Shown here piece by piece: positions 1-10,668 of a stretch of 64,000 nt of DNA (its first letter is position 1; each line of letters starts with the position of its first letter). The stretch spans positions 52,471,681 through 52,535,680 of the forward strand of contig CAMTDV010000007.1 in assembly GCA_947069175.1 (NCBI GenBank), given 5' to 3'. The DNA comes from Scalesia atractyloides. Its lineage: Eukaryota > Streptophyta > Magnoliopsida > Asterales > Asteraceae. The notes under the pieces were generated by a model. It made no database searches. It worked only from the letters and a program-made list of their open reading frames with translations, and was not told the origin of the DNA. Made by a program: the position numbers and the translations under genes.

Positions 1-226
1 TCGAATGATAACAGAGGATTAGGAATTTAAATACACTAAAGTATGTCTACGGGAAAATAATCATCTAGACTTAATACTCATTCTTGACACTATAATACCC
101 ATTCGGGTTGATGTGTTTTCATGGGTTAGGATACCCATTAGAATCGTAACGAGAAATTAAGTACTTAGGTGATGTAACCTAGTACCATGACGGATAATCA
201 TTCGATTACCATCAAGAGTTTGATTA

Positions 227-252
227 GTGTGTGTGTGTATATATATATATAT
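227..252. repeat. (GT)n(AT)n microsatellite
   Basis: An uninterrupted GT run passes directly into an AT run. It lies inside LTR fragment E. Confidence 0.9.
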
Positions 253-726
253 TATGCGTAATCTTATTTAACATGGAAGTTCATAGAAGTCATGCATGGA
301 AGTAGGAAGATAACCTTCCTTTAACCTCTTTCGTATAGTTCACCAATGCACAAGTCGTTACGAGGACGACAAGGATGATCATGAATATGTTAACATAAAA
401 GTAAAAGACGAAAAATAATCAAAATCATCAAGTGAGGTAGTGGATTGAAGGTAGGATAGCCAAGGCTTTCAAGTAATTACACACTACCAACTCAAGTCTT
501 GTTTCAAGAACAAGCTTGGAAGGATACAACACTTGTGGGTTAAAACCCCTATTAAAATAAAAAGCTCTTACACTTGAGACCTTAAATATGGTGATGTTCC
601 AAGTTGGTTTTCCATGGAAAACATATGGAAACATTCCTAGAGGCGATTCAAGTGTTAAGAAGGAAGAAAAATCAAAGAAGGGAGGTAAGGGTGAGTTAGA
701 ACTCACTTTGAAAGTCTTGAACTTTC

Positions 727-745
727 AGAGAGAGAGAGAGAGAGA
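727..745. repeat. (GA)n microsatellite
   Basis: A run of about nine GA dinucleotides within LTR fragment E, about 60 bp downstream of its minus-strand TATA box. Confidence 0.85.
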
Positions 746-803
746 TAGCTTAAGAGAAAAAGAGAGAAGTGTTTGAGGTGTGAAATGAGAGTGGGAGGAG
801 ATG

Positions 804-814
804 GTATTTATAAT
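804..814 (-). promoter_or_regulatory. LTR TATA box (element E)
   Basis: The minus strand reads ATTATAAATAC. The spacing to a GC-rich cluster at 927-1012 matches the arrangement in the element A LTRs, where a GC palindrome lies just upstream of the TATA box. Promoter function is inferred. Confidence 0.5.
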
Positions 815-1341
815 TGAGGTTTAGGTGTTGTTAGTTAGGTGCATTTAATGCAGAAAACACAAACTGGATCAATCCATGGGCTAGAAACCACTTTCCCCGG
901 ATTATGCCCCTCTCACGGGCCACGAGAAAGTGAAGAAGAGGCGGTCGCGGGCCGCAAGGAGCTTGGCGGGCCGCGAGAGATTACCAAGAGGTCGGTCACA
1001 AGCCACGAGGTGTGTAATTCTAGAAGCTTCTTTGATTTTTGACATTTTTAGTCCTTGTGCTTAGTTTTATCTTTCATAACTTGTCATTTTTGCATGTGTA
1101 TAACGTATGTGAGTATGTTTTGAGTATTGAGTGTGAATGTGAGTCTTTGCACGTATAACAAGTATCAGTTTAAACGATTGAATGCATGTAAGATAGGTAT
1201 ATATATCAAGTATGAATTTTTATTACGATTCAAGTCCTGGATTACAAAATTGAGAAAAGTAAATTTGAATACAAGTTTCCAAAAATAGAAATACGATTAT
1301 ACTTTCTAATTAAGGAAAGTACGAAAAAGCGAGGCGTTACA

Positions 1342-2229
1342 GACCAAATCCGGAACACCGACGTTCCGAATTAACAAAACAAACTCGGACAACGTAAATC
1401 CAAACAACCTATCCGAGTTTAACTTGACAAAATCGGAAAACATTAACCAAACAACCTATCCGAGTTTAACTTATAAACTCAGACATACACAAAATACAGA
1501 ACTTCCGAGTTTAACATATAAACTCGGATTACATACAACCTATTTTAAGAAACTCAGAATGTAATAAAAGACTCAAACAATTCCAAGTTTACAATTATGA
1601 CCCTTGACATCTTCAATAAGGTAAATCCAACACTTATCACCAAATAGTGCATTTACACAACATAGGGTTTAACAATCATGTTTCAGAATATGAGTAACAA
1701 GGAAGGGAGAAACTGAATGATGAAAACTCGATGATTCATGATCCCATAAGTCCAAGTCTCTAAATTTTGCTCCTTGAACCTTCAAGTTCGCCCTTAGCAG
1801 CTGTATGTTCGTCGAAAGTAATGTCCCTATTCAACAAAAGTCGTAATAGGGTTTTAAACTATCAAACTAGATCAACAAAACACTTTTCCCGTAATTCGAG
1901 CTCGTTACGTCGCGTGACGGCCATTGGCTTCAATTGTCGCGTGACGCGACAATAGCAAAAATATGCAAGTTAGTTTCCCCCTAGCGTCATACAAGGGCTA
2001 TGGCTCCACCTTGGGGCTTTTTTCTCACATTTTTCTTCATTTCACTTCCCAATCACTTTGTGACACATCCGGATGCTCAGTTTTCTTCATTTTAACTCGT
2101 TTTCATTTCCTTTTTCCTTCGGACCCCAGTAAAATACAAACTACCAAGTGCGAAGCTAAAATCTACTTAAGACGACCAAAAACTTATAAAAAAACTATAC
2201 AAACTGCACATCGAAGATAGATGTATTTT
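1342..2229. other. Non-coding interval with short repeats and two hairpins
   Basis: No gene is supported. From 1395 to 1530 the word TCCGAGTTTAA recurs three times. At 1504-1528 it forms a perfect hairpin with arms TCCGAGTTTA and TAAACTCGGA and a 5-nt loop. A second perfect hairpin, ATTGTCGCG / CGCGACAAT around TGA, is at 1933-1953. Two small ORFs (1767-1955 and 1963-2220) have no recognisable protein features. The interval may be decayed LTR sequence, but no partner copy lies in the window. Confidence 0.5.
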
Positions 2230-4135
2230 GCAATACATAATGAAGGAATAACATTGTAACCACCTTTCAAATTTACCATCAATTTTATATAAGAATCAGT
2301 TTCAGAATATGTTTTTAACTATCATAGCATGTTGAGCAATTTCTTCAATTGAATTTGATGAACAATCTTACACATTGATCATCTCATCTGAAATTTCTTC
2401 ATCAAGATTCAACTTACCTAGTGAAGATCTTTCGGTGAAGCATCCTGCATAAATTTCTGCAAAATCAGCAGGAAACACATATTTAAATATTTGAAATTGA
2501 AAAGATTCAGATTTTGTCTCCTCTTCGACAACAGGTGTCGGTTCAGTGTCTTTGATCGCAACAATAAGAGCAACTTCCTCAGGCTTTTGAACCACACTAT
2601 TCTAGTTAAAACCTTCATCTCCTTGAACAACCATCAACACTTTCTCGTTTGATAATGAACTTTTAATTGGAATAACTCGGTTTGAAGATGCTTGACTTTG
2701 ATTTTGATTCAGTGGTTGTTGACGGTGCTGATATGCTCTTTGACAGTAATCACTTCTTTCGAACGGATTATAATTTCCTTTAACCTTGGGTTTTTAGCAA
2801 GTTACCTTTGACTTATCAAAACCTAATTTTGTACTTTCTCCTACCAAATCTTTTCGGCCTGTAATTTCCATGAGAATCTCTGTGCCCTCCCTCATCACAT
2901 CGTCATACACCAACGTATGTCGATTAGTTCCATTTCCTTAAGATCAATTTGATCATAGTCTTTTTTACTAGATTATAATTCCCAATATTCCTAGTAACTA
3001 GAAGTTCGTAGGATTGTAGCACCGGTGCAAGTAGTGTCACGTGTTCTTTGGCATTTGAAATTGACGAGTTTTGTAGATTGGTTAGATTCATAGATACGTA
3101 GCATTGAAGATTCCCTGAATTTTGATTCCGTGTAACTTGCTGATTTTGTTGTGGATATTGTTGTGGTTAGTTTTGTTGATGTCGAAAATGAGAATACGAA
3201 TTTCCTGAACCATTTCCAACACACACATTCCCAATTGAACTTGACTCCTTAATAGGTATAGCTGAATATGTAAAACCACCATTTCGCTTAGCTACCAATA
3301 TACATGTACTTGTTCAAACATCCAACATTTGTATTGAATGTTGTTTATATCGTGAGATCTTGAACTTCTACATTTATATAATGCAAACAAATATCTTGAA
3401 GTACCATCTAGGATTTTATCTTAGCTTTCTTCCGGATCTTTAGATCATGTGCTTCGAGTTCACCGCTAAATTGATTCACTTAATAACCACTATGCTCTTG
3501 TTTCCTTCGATCACCATCAAGAAACTTCCCTAGTCCCCATCTGGTAACACATTTGCTAGTTTGTTTTTTATTTCAAGATTTGTCTTCACAATTCTATACT
3601 ATTCCAACTCTGCAAACAAGTGGCAAAACCTTTCTATAACCTAATATAAAGTTTCTCCCTTCAAACTTGTAAAATATCAAACTCCTTTTTGATCAATTCG
3701 GTTTGTTGTCATTCATTTCTTGGTGTCCATAATATTTTTAAAGAGCCCGCCATAACCTCTTTGACGTTTGATTATTTTTCAGTAAATTTACCATATCATA
3801 GGTTATTGATTATTGTAGAAGATTGTACATTTTACAGTCTCGTTCATAAAGTTTTCTATCGTCATGTGTCAATGATGGAAAGGGAAGTGGCATTCCTGTC
3901 GTTTCATGATGAGGTACGTGATATTCTTCTTCAATAGCTACCCACAATTCCATATCAAATGCTTGAATGTAAGTTTTAAAATCTATCTCTCTATCTTGGG
4001 TAGTCTTCCATTTTGAGTAACTTTAGTGCTTTGCTACTTATTACGATCACATTGCCGAGGTTTAGCTTTTGAATAACAGTAGTGGGTGCATTAGTCACTA
4101 ATGCTCTAAAATCTTCCATCTTGACTATTCTTCTT
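2230..4135 (-). pseudogene. Decayed Ty1/Copia gag (UBN2/DUF4219-type)
   Basis: Minus-strand translation across several frames recovers a Copia gag in order. Near 4040 are an N-terminal block with the start of the gag fold and a W-K segment. Around 3930-3800 is the 'MTIENFMNETV' segment. Around 3620-3500 is an 'LPDGD..SFLMVIEG' segment resembling the 'LPAKW...VIK' region. Around 2810 is 'FDKSKVTC', which normally precedes a CCHC knuckle, but a stop follows the first Cys. An acidic tail lies at 2595-2368. Many stops and frameshifts are present, and no protease, integrase or RT follows within the window. It is the internal start of the element whose LTR and primer site lie at 4299-5582. Confidence 0.65.
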
Positions 4136-4484
4136 CACAAACACTTTAAAATTTACAAAAAAATTCCCCCAAAAGACCTCTACGCGCAGACGTCTCCTGT
4201 GCGTATATAACCCAACAATAGAAAGTCAAAGCGTATTACTCCTACGGTCAATAAATCTTGCACTCAAACTTGAAACGTATCAGTCCTGCGCTTTACGCTC
4301 TTGCGTGCGGAAGATTTTGACATTTTGGACATGTTTTTTAATTGAACAAAAATGAAAAAGAAAGCTTCTTAGAAGAAAGTTTGAACTTTTTGACCGTGAA
4401 CATGCTTCAAATTGCAAATGAACGAAAATATGATGCCAAATTCTTCACTCCTAAGCACAAGCATAAGTAGATATCACTTCCATT

Positions 4485-4496
4485 GCTTTGATACCA
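4485..4496 (-). other. Retrotransposon primer-binding site (initiator tRNA-Met type)
   Basis: The minus strand reads TGGTATCAAAGC, one mismatch from the canonical TGGTATCAGAGC. It sits between the LTR and the decayed Copia gag. Confidence 0.7.
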
Positions 4497-4717
4497 CCAT
4501 AAAGTTCAGGAATTGATGCACTAGACGTAATTAAACGTGGAATACGATACAAACGTAATCTACAACAACATTATATGTAAGGATCCATATAATGTTGATG
4601 TGTTATGCTCATAGATCCAAATAACGCACTGTATTAATTTGGGCATCACTTCATTACATGCTCAAACCTTACAAAATGCTCCAAATGTGACAACTAATTT
4701 GCAAGCGCATGAGCTAA

Positions 4718-4728
4718 CCTATTTATAG
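4718..4728 (-). promoter_or_regulatory. LTR TATA box, tandem unit 1
   Basis: The minus strand reads CTATAAATAGG. It is repeated at 5360-5370 in the second unit. Confidence 0.5.
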
Positions 4729-5126
4729 GTGTATGATTCTTGCGCACATGCTACTCATATGCTGCGCATGACTATTGCGTGCGTATGAGTAGTTTACATT
4801 TCAAATCCAAACAAAAACTAACTCAACAATCGTATCGCCCTACATACAAAATGAGCATTACAAATGACGCTTGCATTAGAGATTATTGTACTAACAATAA
4901 TACAAATATCCCTTCTATATATCGAGCCACAAATTTGTAATCTTGCGTGCGGAAGATTTTGACATTTTGGACATGTTTTTTAATTGAACAAAAATGAAAA
5001 AGAAAGCTTCTTAGAAGAAAGTTTGAACTTTTTGACCGTGAACATGCTTCAAATTGCAAATGAACGAAAATATGATGCCAAATTCTTCACTCCTAAGCAC
5101 AAGCATAAGTAGATATCATTTCCATT

Positions 5127-5138
5127 GCTTTGATACCA
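5127..5138 (-). other. Second copy of the tRNA-Met primer-binding site
   Basis: The same 12-mer lies exactly 642 bp from the first copy, so this allele has two LTR/primer-site junctions in tandem. Confidence 0.7.
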
Positions 5139-5582
5139 CCATAAAGTTCAGGAATTGATGCACTAGACGTAATTAAACGTTGAATACGATACAAACGTAA
5201 TCTACAACAACATTATATGTAAGGATCCATATAATGTTGATGTGTTATGCTCATAGATCCAAATAACGCACTGTATTAATTTGGGCATCACTTCATTACA
5301 TGCTCAAACCTTACAAAATGCTCCAACTGTGACAACTAATTTGCAAGCGCATGAGCTAACCTATTTATAGGTGTATGATTCTTGCGCACATGCTACTCAT
5401 ACGCTGCGCATGACTATTGCGTGCGTATAAGTAGTTTACATTTCAAATCCAAACATAAACTAACTCAACAATCGTATCGCCCTATATACAAAATGAGCAT
5501 TACAAATGACGCTTGCATTAGAGATTATTGTACTAACAATAATACAAATATCCCTTCTATATATCGAGCCACAAATTTGTAA

Positions 5583-6880
5583 TACCATCTTTAATTTGAA
5601 AATTCTTGCTTTAATATTTGAGCTTATTTTGATCTCTTAAGGAGACAGATTGATATTAAAAACATATCTTTTAATCCTTATAAACCTCATTTAAAATGCA
5701 TGGACCAACAACATCATATGTATATCTCTTTCTGATATAATCATTAGGTCGAGTATGATGCACTTGACCCAACTATTTTAGTCCTTACAGATCTTTTAAA
5801 CTTTGTAGAACATTTCTCGAGATAATAACTATGTCAAGTATTCAAATCTAAATATATATGAAGTGATCACAATGTTCTATAGTTATGATACATGACTTTG
5901 ATAATTTAAATCCTTGAGGCGGTAGCTGATCCATAATTTTTATTCTTGTGGGTTCCCCTTTTTATGCTTAAATTTGTCACAACCATCCGTTAAAATTTTC
6001 GAATCAGTTAAAAAAAAATCTTCACAATGAAACATTGAATTGAATTTTGTGTTTTTAAACAATTAGTACATTGTTTTATTAAATTAACCTTTTTCTTTTT
6101 AATCAACCGCACGATCACTACAACCCTTCCTTTATTGTAATATGGGTTCCTCTCAAGTTTACTTGTTGGTACACTTAGTATTTTTTGTATGTATCGCCTG
6201 TTAAAAATTCGAAACTCAGTTGGTTCTTGTAAATCCATAGCCTACTATATACATAGGCCTGCCCTTGACTTCAGTAGCTTTTATGTATACTTTAAGTATC
6301 ACAACCTTTATAAGACTTAGATTAATTCTCTCTTGCGTTTCCAGACTAATAAGATATTGGGAGATCGTTGCATGCACTACTAAAGAATACATCACATCAT
6401 AATCAATCATATGTCTTTGCGAAACCTATTTGTCGCCAAATTCCCTTTATCACTTAATTTTATTTTCAATCATAATTTGCAAGAAAGACCTGTTTTATAT
6501 CTAACATATTATTCAACTTAAGTTGTATGGACTACTGGTTGGAAAACTTCCTGTTTCATTAGAGAGTTCAACTCTTACCTTATTTGCATCTTCGTATTTT
6601 GGCCAATCATTATATGTTTTCAGTCATAGACGCAGAGCTTTAATGTTGACCCCTGTCATTCTATTATTTCAAGTGCTACATTATATACAAAAGTATAACG
6701 ATGCCGATTTTAATTCGATTCCATACATTTCTAGTCATAATATCTCTTTTTTCAGGTACCTAATTAACTTGTAAAAGTCAATCTCATTATGACTATCATT
6801 ACAATTTTGATAGTCGATTCTTGTAATAAACTTGGCTCTAATTATAAGTTGTGATGGTTAATCTCATACTTCACATGACC
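5583..6880. other. AT-rich intergenic DNA, no gene seen
   Basis: Short ORFs on both strands (for example 6008-6238 minus and 6523-6774 plus) show no recognisable domain, biased composition or flanking gene structure. Nothing else is supported. Confidence 0.5.
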
Positions 6881-7326
6881 ATTATCACAATTTTCTTAAT
6901 TATATCCATGATCAAAGTATTTCAAAGATTATTATATAGTCACATTCATTTAAAGGAATGGAGTAAAACTAAAACAAGCTACATAACTTTCAACCAAGGA
7001 ATGAAATAAAATTAAAACAAGCTTCATAGCTTTCCAGTTACCCAAGGAATCGAGTAAAACTAAAACAAACTTCATGTCTTTCCATTATTCTCATAATTAA
7101 AATGAGCATTATCACAATTTCGCAATTATATCAATGATCACCGTATTTCAAAGATCATTATATAGTCACATTCATTGAGTAAAAGTAAAACAAGCTACAT
7201 AACTTTCTTTTATATACTCAGTCACCCAAGAAATGAAATGAAATTAAAACAAGCTTCATAGCTTTCTAGTTACCCAAGGAATAGAGTAAAACTAAAACAA
7301 GCTTTATGGCTTTCCATTATTTATGC
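6881..7326. repeat. Two-unit 227-bp tandem repeat with nested short repeats
   Basis: ATTATCACAA at 6881 recurs at 7108 and begins two similar units (6881-7107 and 7108 to about 7326). Inside each unit the phrase 'gagtaaaactaaaacaagctt...tagctttcc..ttacccaa' repeats about three times with variations, giving six or more short sub-repeats. It is non-coding. Confidence 0.75.
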
Positions 7327-8350
7327 ACTCACCCAATTAAGAAATCATTTCAAACTTTTCATGTGATATTATGATACATAAGCATATCTCAGATCTGGCA
7401 AATTAAAAATTTCTATCTTGTTTCTCTTTATAAGCAATCTTCTTTTTTCATTAGATAAAATGAGAAATGGTTACATAAGATTTGTTAGTCTAAGATCTTA
7501 TAACCTTTTATAACAGATAATCAGATTTTGAGAGTATAACACTTAAGGTATTATATGTAAACATATTTAAACCTTTTCGTGATAGGATGATAAAGTACAA
7601 CTTTAGTTTACTTGTTATATTCAATATTGTCTGCGTAAATAAATGATTGTATAAAAAAGACATATATAAATTATATATCTAAAAGTGACATTATGCACCA
7701 AGTTGAATTATGCAATACATAAGGCACAACTTTAGTTTACCTAGTCAAATATTCACCCTTATACTATTTTATACATTGATGCTGTTTTCTTTCACATCTT
7801 GCTTACGTGTCCCTTTAGCATTTATCTCATTTTAACTATTATTTAAATATTTCTACTCATTACTTATTATTTTTAGTCAATATTATTTGTTGAATTTTAA
7901 TTATCATATTTAATTTGTATAATCTTTTTAACGATAATAGTTAATGATTTAGATTTTGTTTTTTTTTATTATTAAAATATTAAGTATGCTATCATATATT
8001 ATTTCAGTTAATATTTATAGATTTATGTATCAGTTTGTCATTAATTTTACTAACAATTTTATTTTATTATTAGTTTAGTTCTAAATATACGTGAATTTAT
8101 ATTTATTTGGAGTTTTAAACTAATTGTTTTTACATAATTTTTATATAAATACAAAATAATTCCAATTTAATAGTGATTACCTAATTACTAAGTCCTCAAT
8201 CAAACCTCATAACACAGTCTAAATTTATCTTTGTAAGAAGCCCTCTCTACGAGCCTTCACGAAGATCCGGACTAGCCTAGCTTACGACCACTATGGACGC
8301 TCTTATGAACACGTCAATTTTAGAATTTAATACTTTAACTATTAATCCTT
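7327..8350. other. Very AT-rich intergenic DNA, no gene seen
   Basis: Long A/T runs and no ORF with recognisable content. It precedes the acyltransferase, so distal promoter elements could lie here, but none can be identified. Confidence 0.5.
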
Positions 8351-8644
8351 TATTATATTGAAAGTGGAGTGCAAGTGTGAGTTCCTGATTGCTAGTCTTG
8401 ATTATATAATTGATTACGGTAACATCATTGACACAAACCAAACAAAGAGATTCAAGGAACCCAACACCAAGACGTGAATGTTCTTGAATTAATACTTTAT
8501 TATATTGAAAGTGGAGTGCAAGTGTGACTTCCTGATTGCTAGTCTTGATTATATAATTGATTACGGTAACAACATTGACACAAACCAAACAAAAAGATTC
8601 AAGGAACCCAACACCAAGATGTTGAATGTTCTTGAAAAGTGTCG
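8351..8644 (+). repeat. 147-bp tandem duplication of the acyltransferase start region
   Basis: Units 8351-8497 and 8498-8644 have period 147 (for example TATTATATTG at 8351 and 8498; ACACCAAGA at 8464 and 8611). The second unit carries the start codon at 8619. In the first unit the matching position reads ACG and one base is missing just after it, so the upstream copy has lost the start. The sequence between the units is therefore a decayed extra 5' end rather than a separate gene. Confidence 0.9.
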
Positions 8645-10011
8645 AATATCTCCACCACCTGGCGCCATCGGGGACAGATCTCTACCACTTACTTTCTTTG
8701 ATACAGCATGGCTACTCTTCTTCCCGATACACCAAGTTTTCTTTTACGAGTTCCCTCATCCTACCTCATGTTTCCTCGAAACAATAGTTCCTAAACTTAA
8801 ACACTCATTATCCATAACTCTTCAACACTTTTTCCCGTTCGCGGGGAACCTGATTGTGTTTCCTAATCCAAATCGTTCACCGAATGCAAAAAGACCAGAA
8901 ATCCGTCATGTCGAAGGTGGTGCAGTTGCGCTTACGTTCGCAGAATGTGATCTTGATTTTGATGATATCGTAGGAAATCATCCTCGTGAATGTCACAAGT
9001 TCTATCCACTTATACCTTTATTGGGACAACCATCAAAAGTATCTAATCATGTCACCATCCCTCTATTCTCAGTGCAAGTAACACTTTTCCCGAATAAGGG
9101 GATCTCGATTGGGCTCACGAACCACCATTGCCTTTGTGACGCGACCACACGCTTTAACTTCTTAAACGCGTGGACATCCATCGCTAAACATGGTACGGAT
9201 GAGTTCTTCGTAGCAAGTGGATCTTTGCCGTTCTATGAGAGAGTGATCAAGTATCCAGAATCTTTAGATGAAATTTATTGCAATCAACCAGGGATTGAAA
9301 CCATTGATGAGGAATACAAACTACCTCAGCTTGTAGGTGACACCGATAAAGCTCGGGCCACGCTTGTTTTAACCCAAGCCCACATCAACAGGTTAAAGAA
9401 ATGGTTATCGCTCCAACTGCCAACACTCGAATATGTATCTTCATTTTCTGTGGTATGTGCTTATGTGTGGAGTTGCATAGCGAAATCGCGTGCTAGAAAT
9501 GTTTGGGCAAGCAGGTGATGACGATCTAGAAAGGTTTTTATGTGCTGTAGATTGGAGATCCAGAATCCATCCACCACTCCCTAAAACATATTTTGGTAAT
9601 TGTGTTGGTCCATGTTTTTGTACACCAACAAAAAGTACACTATTAACAAGTAAATCCGGATTCCGTACAGCTGCTGAAGTATTTGGAAAAGCGCTATGCG
9701 AGACGATAAAAAATAAGGATGCACTGATGAAAGATGCCGAAACCTGGCTTGAGAAAGCCTACGACCCGGTGCCAACGATTGGAGTCTCTGGAACCCCAAA
9801 GCTCAAGATTTACGATGTTGATTTTGGATGGGGGAAGGTGAAAAAGCATGAGACTCCGTCTATTGATTACAACGGGTCTATATCCGTAAACGCGTGCAAA
9901 GATTCACCCGCTGATATTGAAATCGGTATCTCCCTTCCAGCCAAACAATTGGATGCGTTTATTTCCATATCTAGAGATGAATTAGAGAGCAGCTTTTATG
10001 AGCAAGATTGA
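8619..10011 (+). pseudogene. BAHD acyltransferase (phenolic glucoside/anthocyanin malonyltransferase-like), frameshifted
   Basis: This is a cytosolic enzyme type that moves an acyl group, usually malonyl from malonyl-CoA, onto sugar hydroxyls of flavonoid or phenolic glucosides. Two intronless segments in adjacent frames (8619-9518 and about 9490-10011) together span about 463 codons, the usual family length. Visible features are a start MLNVLEKC, the catalytic HHCLCD (HXXXD) near residue 169, TYFGNC near residue 325 (typical of flavonoid malonyltransferases) and DFGWG near residue 400. The start at 8619 fits the family N-terminus better than an upstream in-frame TTG. The first frame ends in tandem stops just after 9510, and the second frame resumes at once with the expected GDDDLERF block. 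The single frameshift therefore lies within about 9490-9520. It is either a recently killed gene or a sequence/assembly error. Substrate is not determinable. Confidence 0.88.
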
Positions 10012-10097
10012 GTCGTTTGTTAAAAGCATTTGTATTGTATGGATATAGTTTCCTAGCTAGTTATATTTTCAGTTTTGCATTACAACAGTTTACATTC

Positions 10098-10103
10098 AAT
10101 AAA
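10098..10103 (+). terminator. Polyadenylation signal of the acyltransferase
   Basis: AATAAA lies 87 bp after the stop codon in a T-rich 3' UTR. This is a normal spacing for a plant transcript end. Confidence 0.55.
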
Positions 10104-10493
10104 GGCCATAAGATTAGAATTAAATTATTGTGACAGGTTGTGTAAACTAAATAGATGGACTGTGATTCCATACCAATCAGTTTTCAAACTTTGTTACAGT
10201 TTAACCCATTTACAAACCGTTTTAAATGTTTGACCCTGCTTACACCCCATCGTCTTTGATTTACTAGATATTCAGTTTCCGAGTTATGATATACGTGTTT
10301 AATTAGCATGAATAAATATATAATAAATTCAACTCACCAGCCGTTAAACATGCTAACATGTTAAACCTAACATAATTAACACCATCAAAGTTTTAAGGCT
10401 TCATTACATTATAAAACTAAAAGGTTATCAAAATGAATAAATTATATTTCCTAACGTACTGATATCCAAATTTTATATGTGAATTAACCTCAG
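10104..10493. other. Intergenic, nothing seen
   Basis: AT-rich spacer between the acyltransferase 3' end and the Harbinger-like element. No ORF or repeat is recognised. Confidence 0.5.
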
Positions 10494-10668
10494 GCTATTC
10501 GGTGTGGGTGACGGGCCTTTCTGGAGGACGACCCGTCACGTCAGTATCCACGTCAGAGTCCTTGGAAGACGCCCCTCCAAGAATAGAACTAAGGAAATGG
10601 GTGACGACACTACCCCACCTAGATAATTCAATTTTCTTTTTTTAAATTAAACTAGTTTTTAACATTTA

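Larger units (their letters stand above)
1..1341 (-). repeat. LTR fragment (element E), related to element A LTRs
   Basis: The stretch ends with GGCGTTACA and is a diverged relative of the element A LTRs. For example, 420-550 aligns by eye with 17761-17885 (same order of 'gaaatcatcaagtgag', 'ggattgaa', 'cacttgtgggtt', 'aaaccc'), and 1200-1341 resembles the last 150 bp of 18900-19049. Read on the minus strand it starts TGTAACGCC and has a TATA box near 804-814. No polypurine tract borders 1341, so this is either a solo LTR or a 5' LTR whose body lies outside the window. The short ORFs inside are LTR sequence, not genes. Confidence 0.7.
4299..5582 (-). repeat. 642-bp tandem duplication of a Copia LTR plus primer-site segment
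   Basis: Units 4299-4940 and 4941-5582 are both 642 bp and differ at only about eight visible positions. Each unit carries, on the minus strand, a TATA box, the LTR end and a Met-type primer-binding site. The duplicated cassette is therefore LTR plus leader, upstream of the gag remnant at 4135. Each unit contains the same 66-codon ORF (4740-4940 and 5382-5582), which is LTR sequence rather than a gene. The near identity indicates a recent event. Confidence 0.9.

Noticed and set aside
428..706. 92-codon minus-strand ORF as a gene
   Set aside because: It lies wholly in LTR fragment E and corresponds to similar open stretches in the element A LTRs (18010-18222, 48100-48312), which reflect LTR composition.
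4740..5582. Two identical-looking 66-codon ORFs as small genes
   Set aside because: They lie at the same place in each 642-bp unit, inside LTR sequence close to its TATA box, and have no protein features.
6950..7326. Regularly spaced short repeats as a CRISPR-like array
   Set aside because: The genome is a plant nuclear one. Units vary, spacers are themselves repeats, and no cas-like genes are present.
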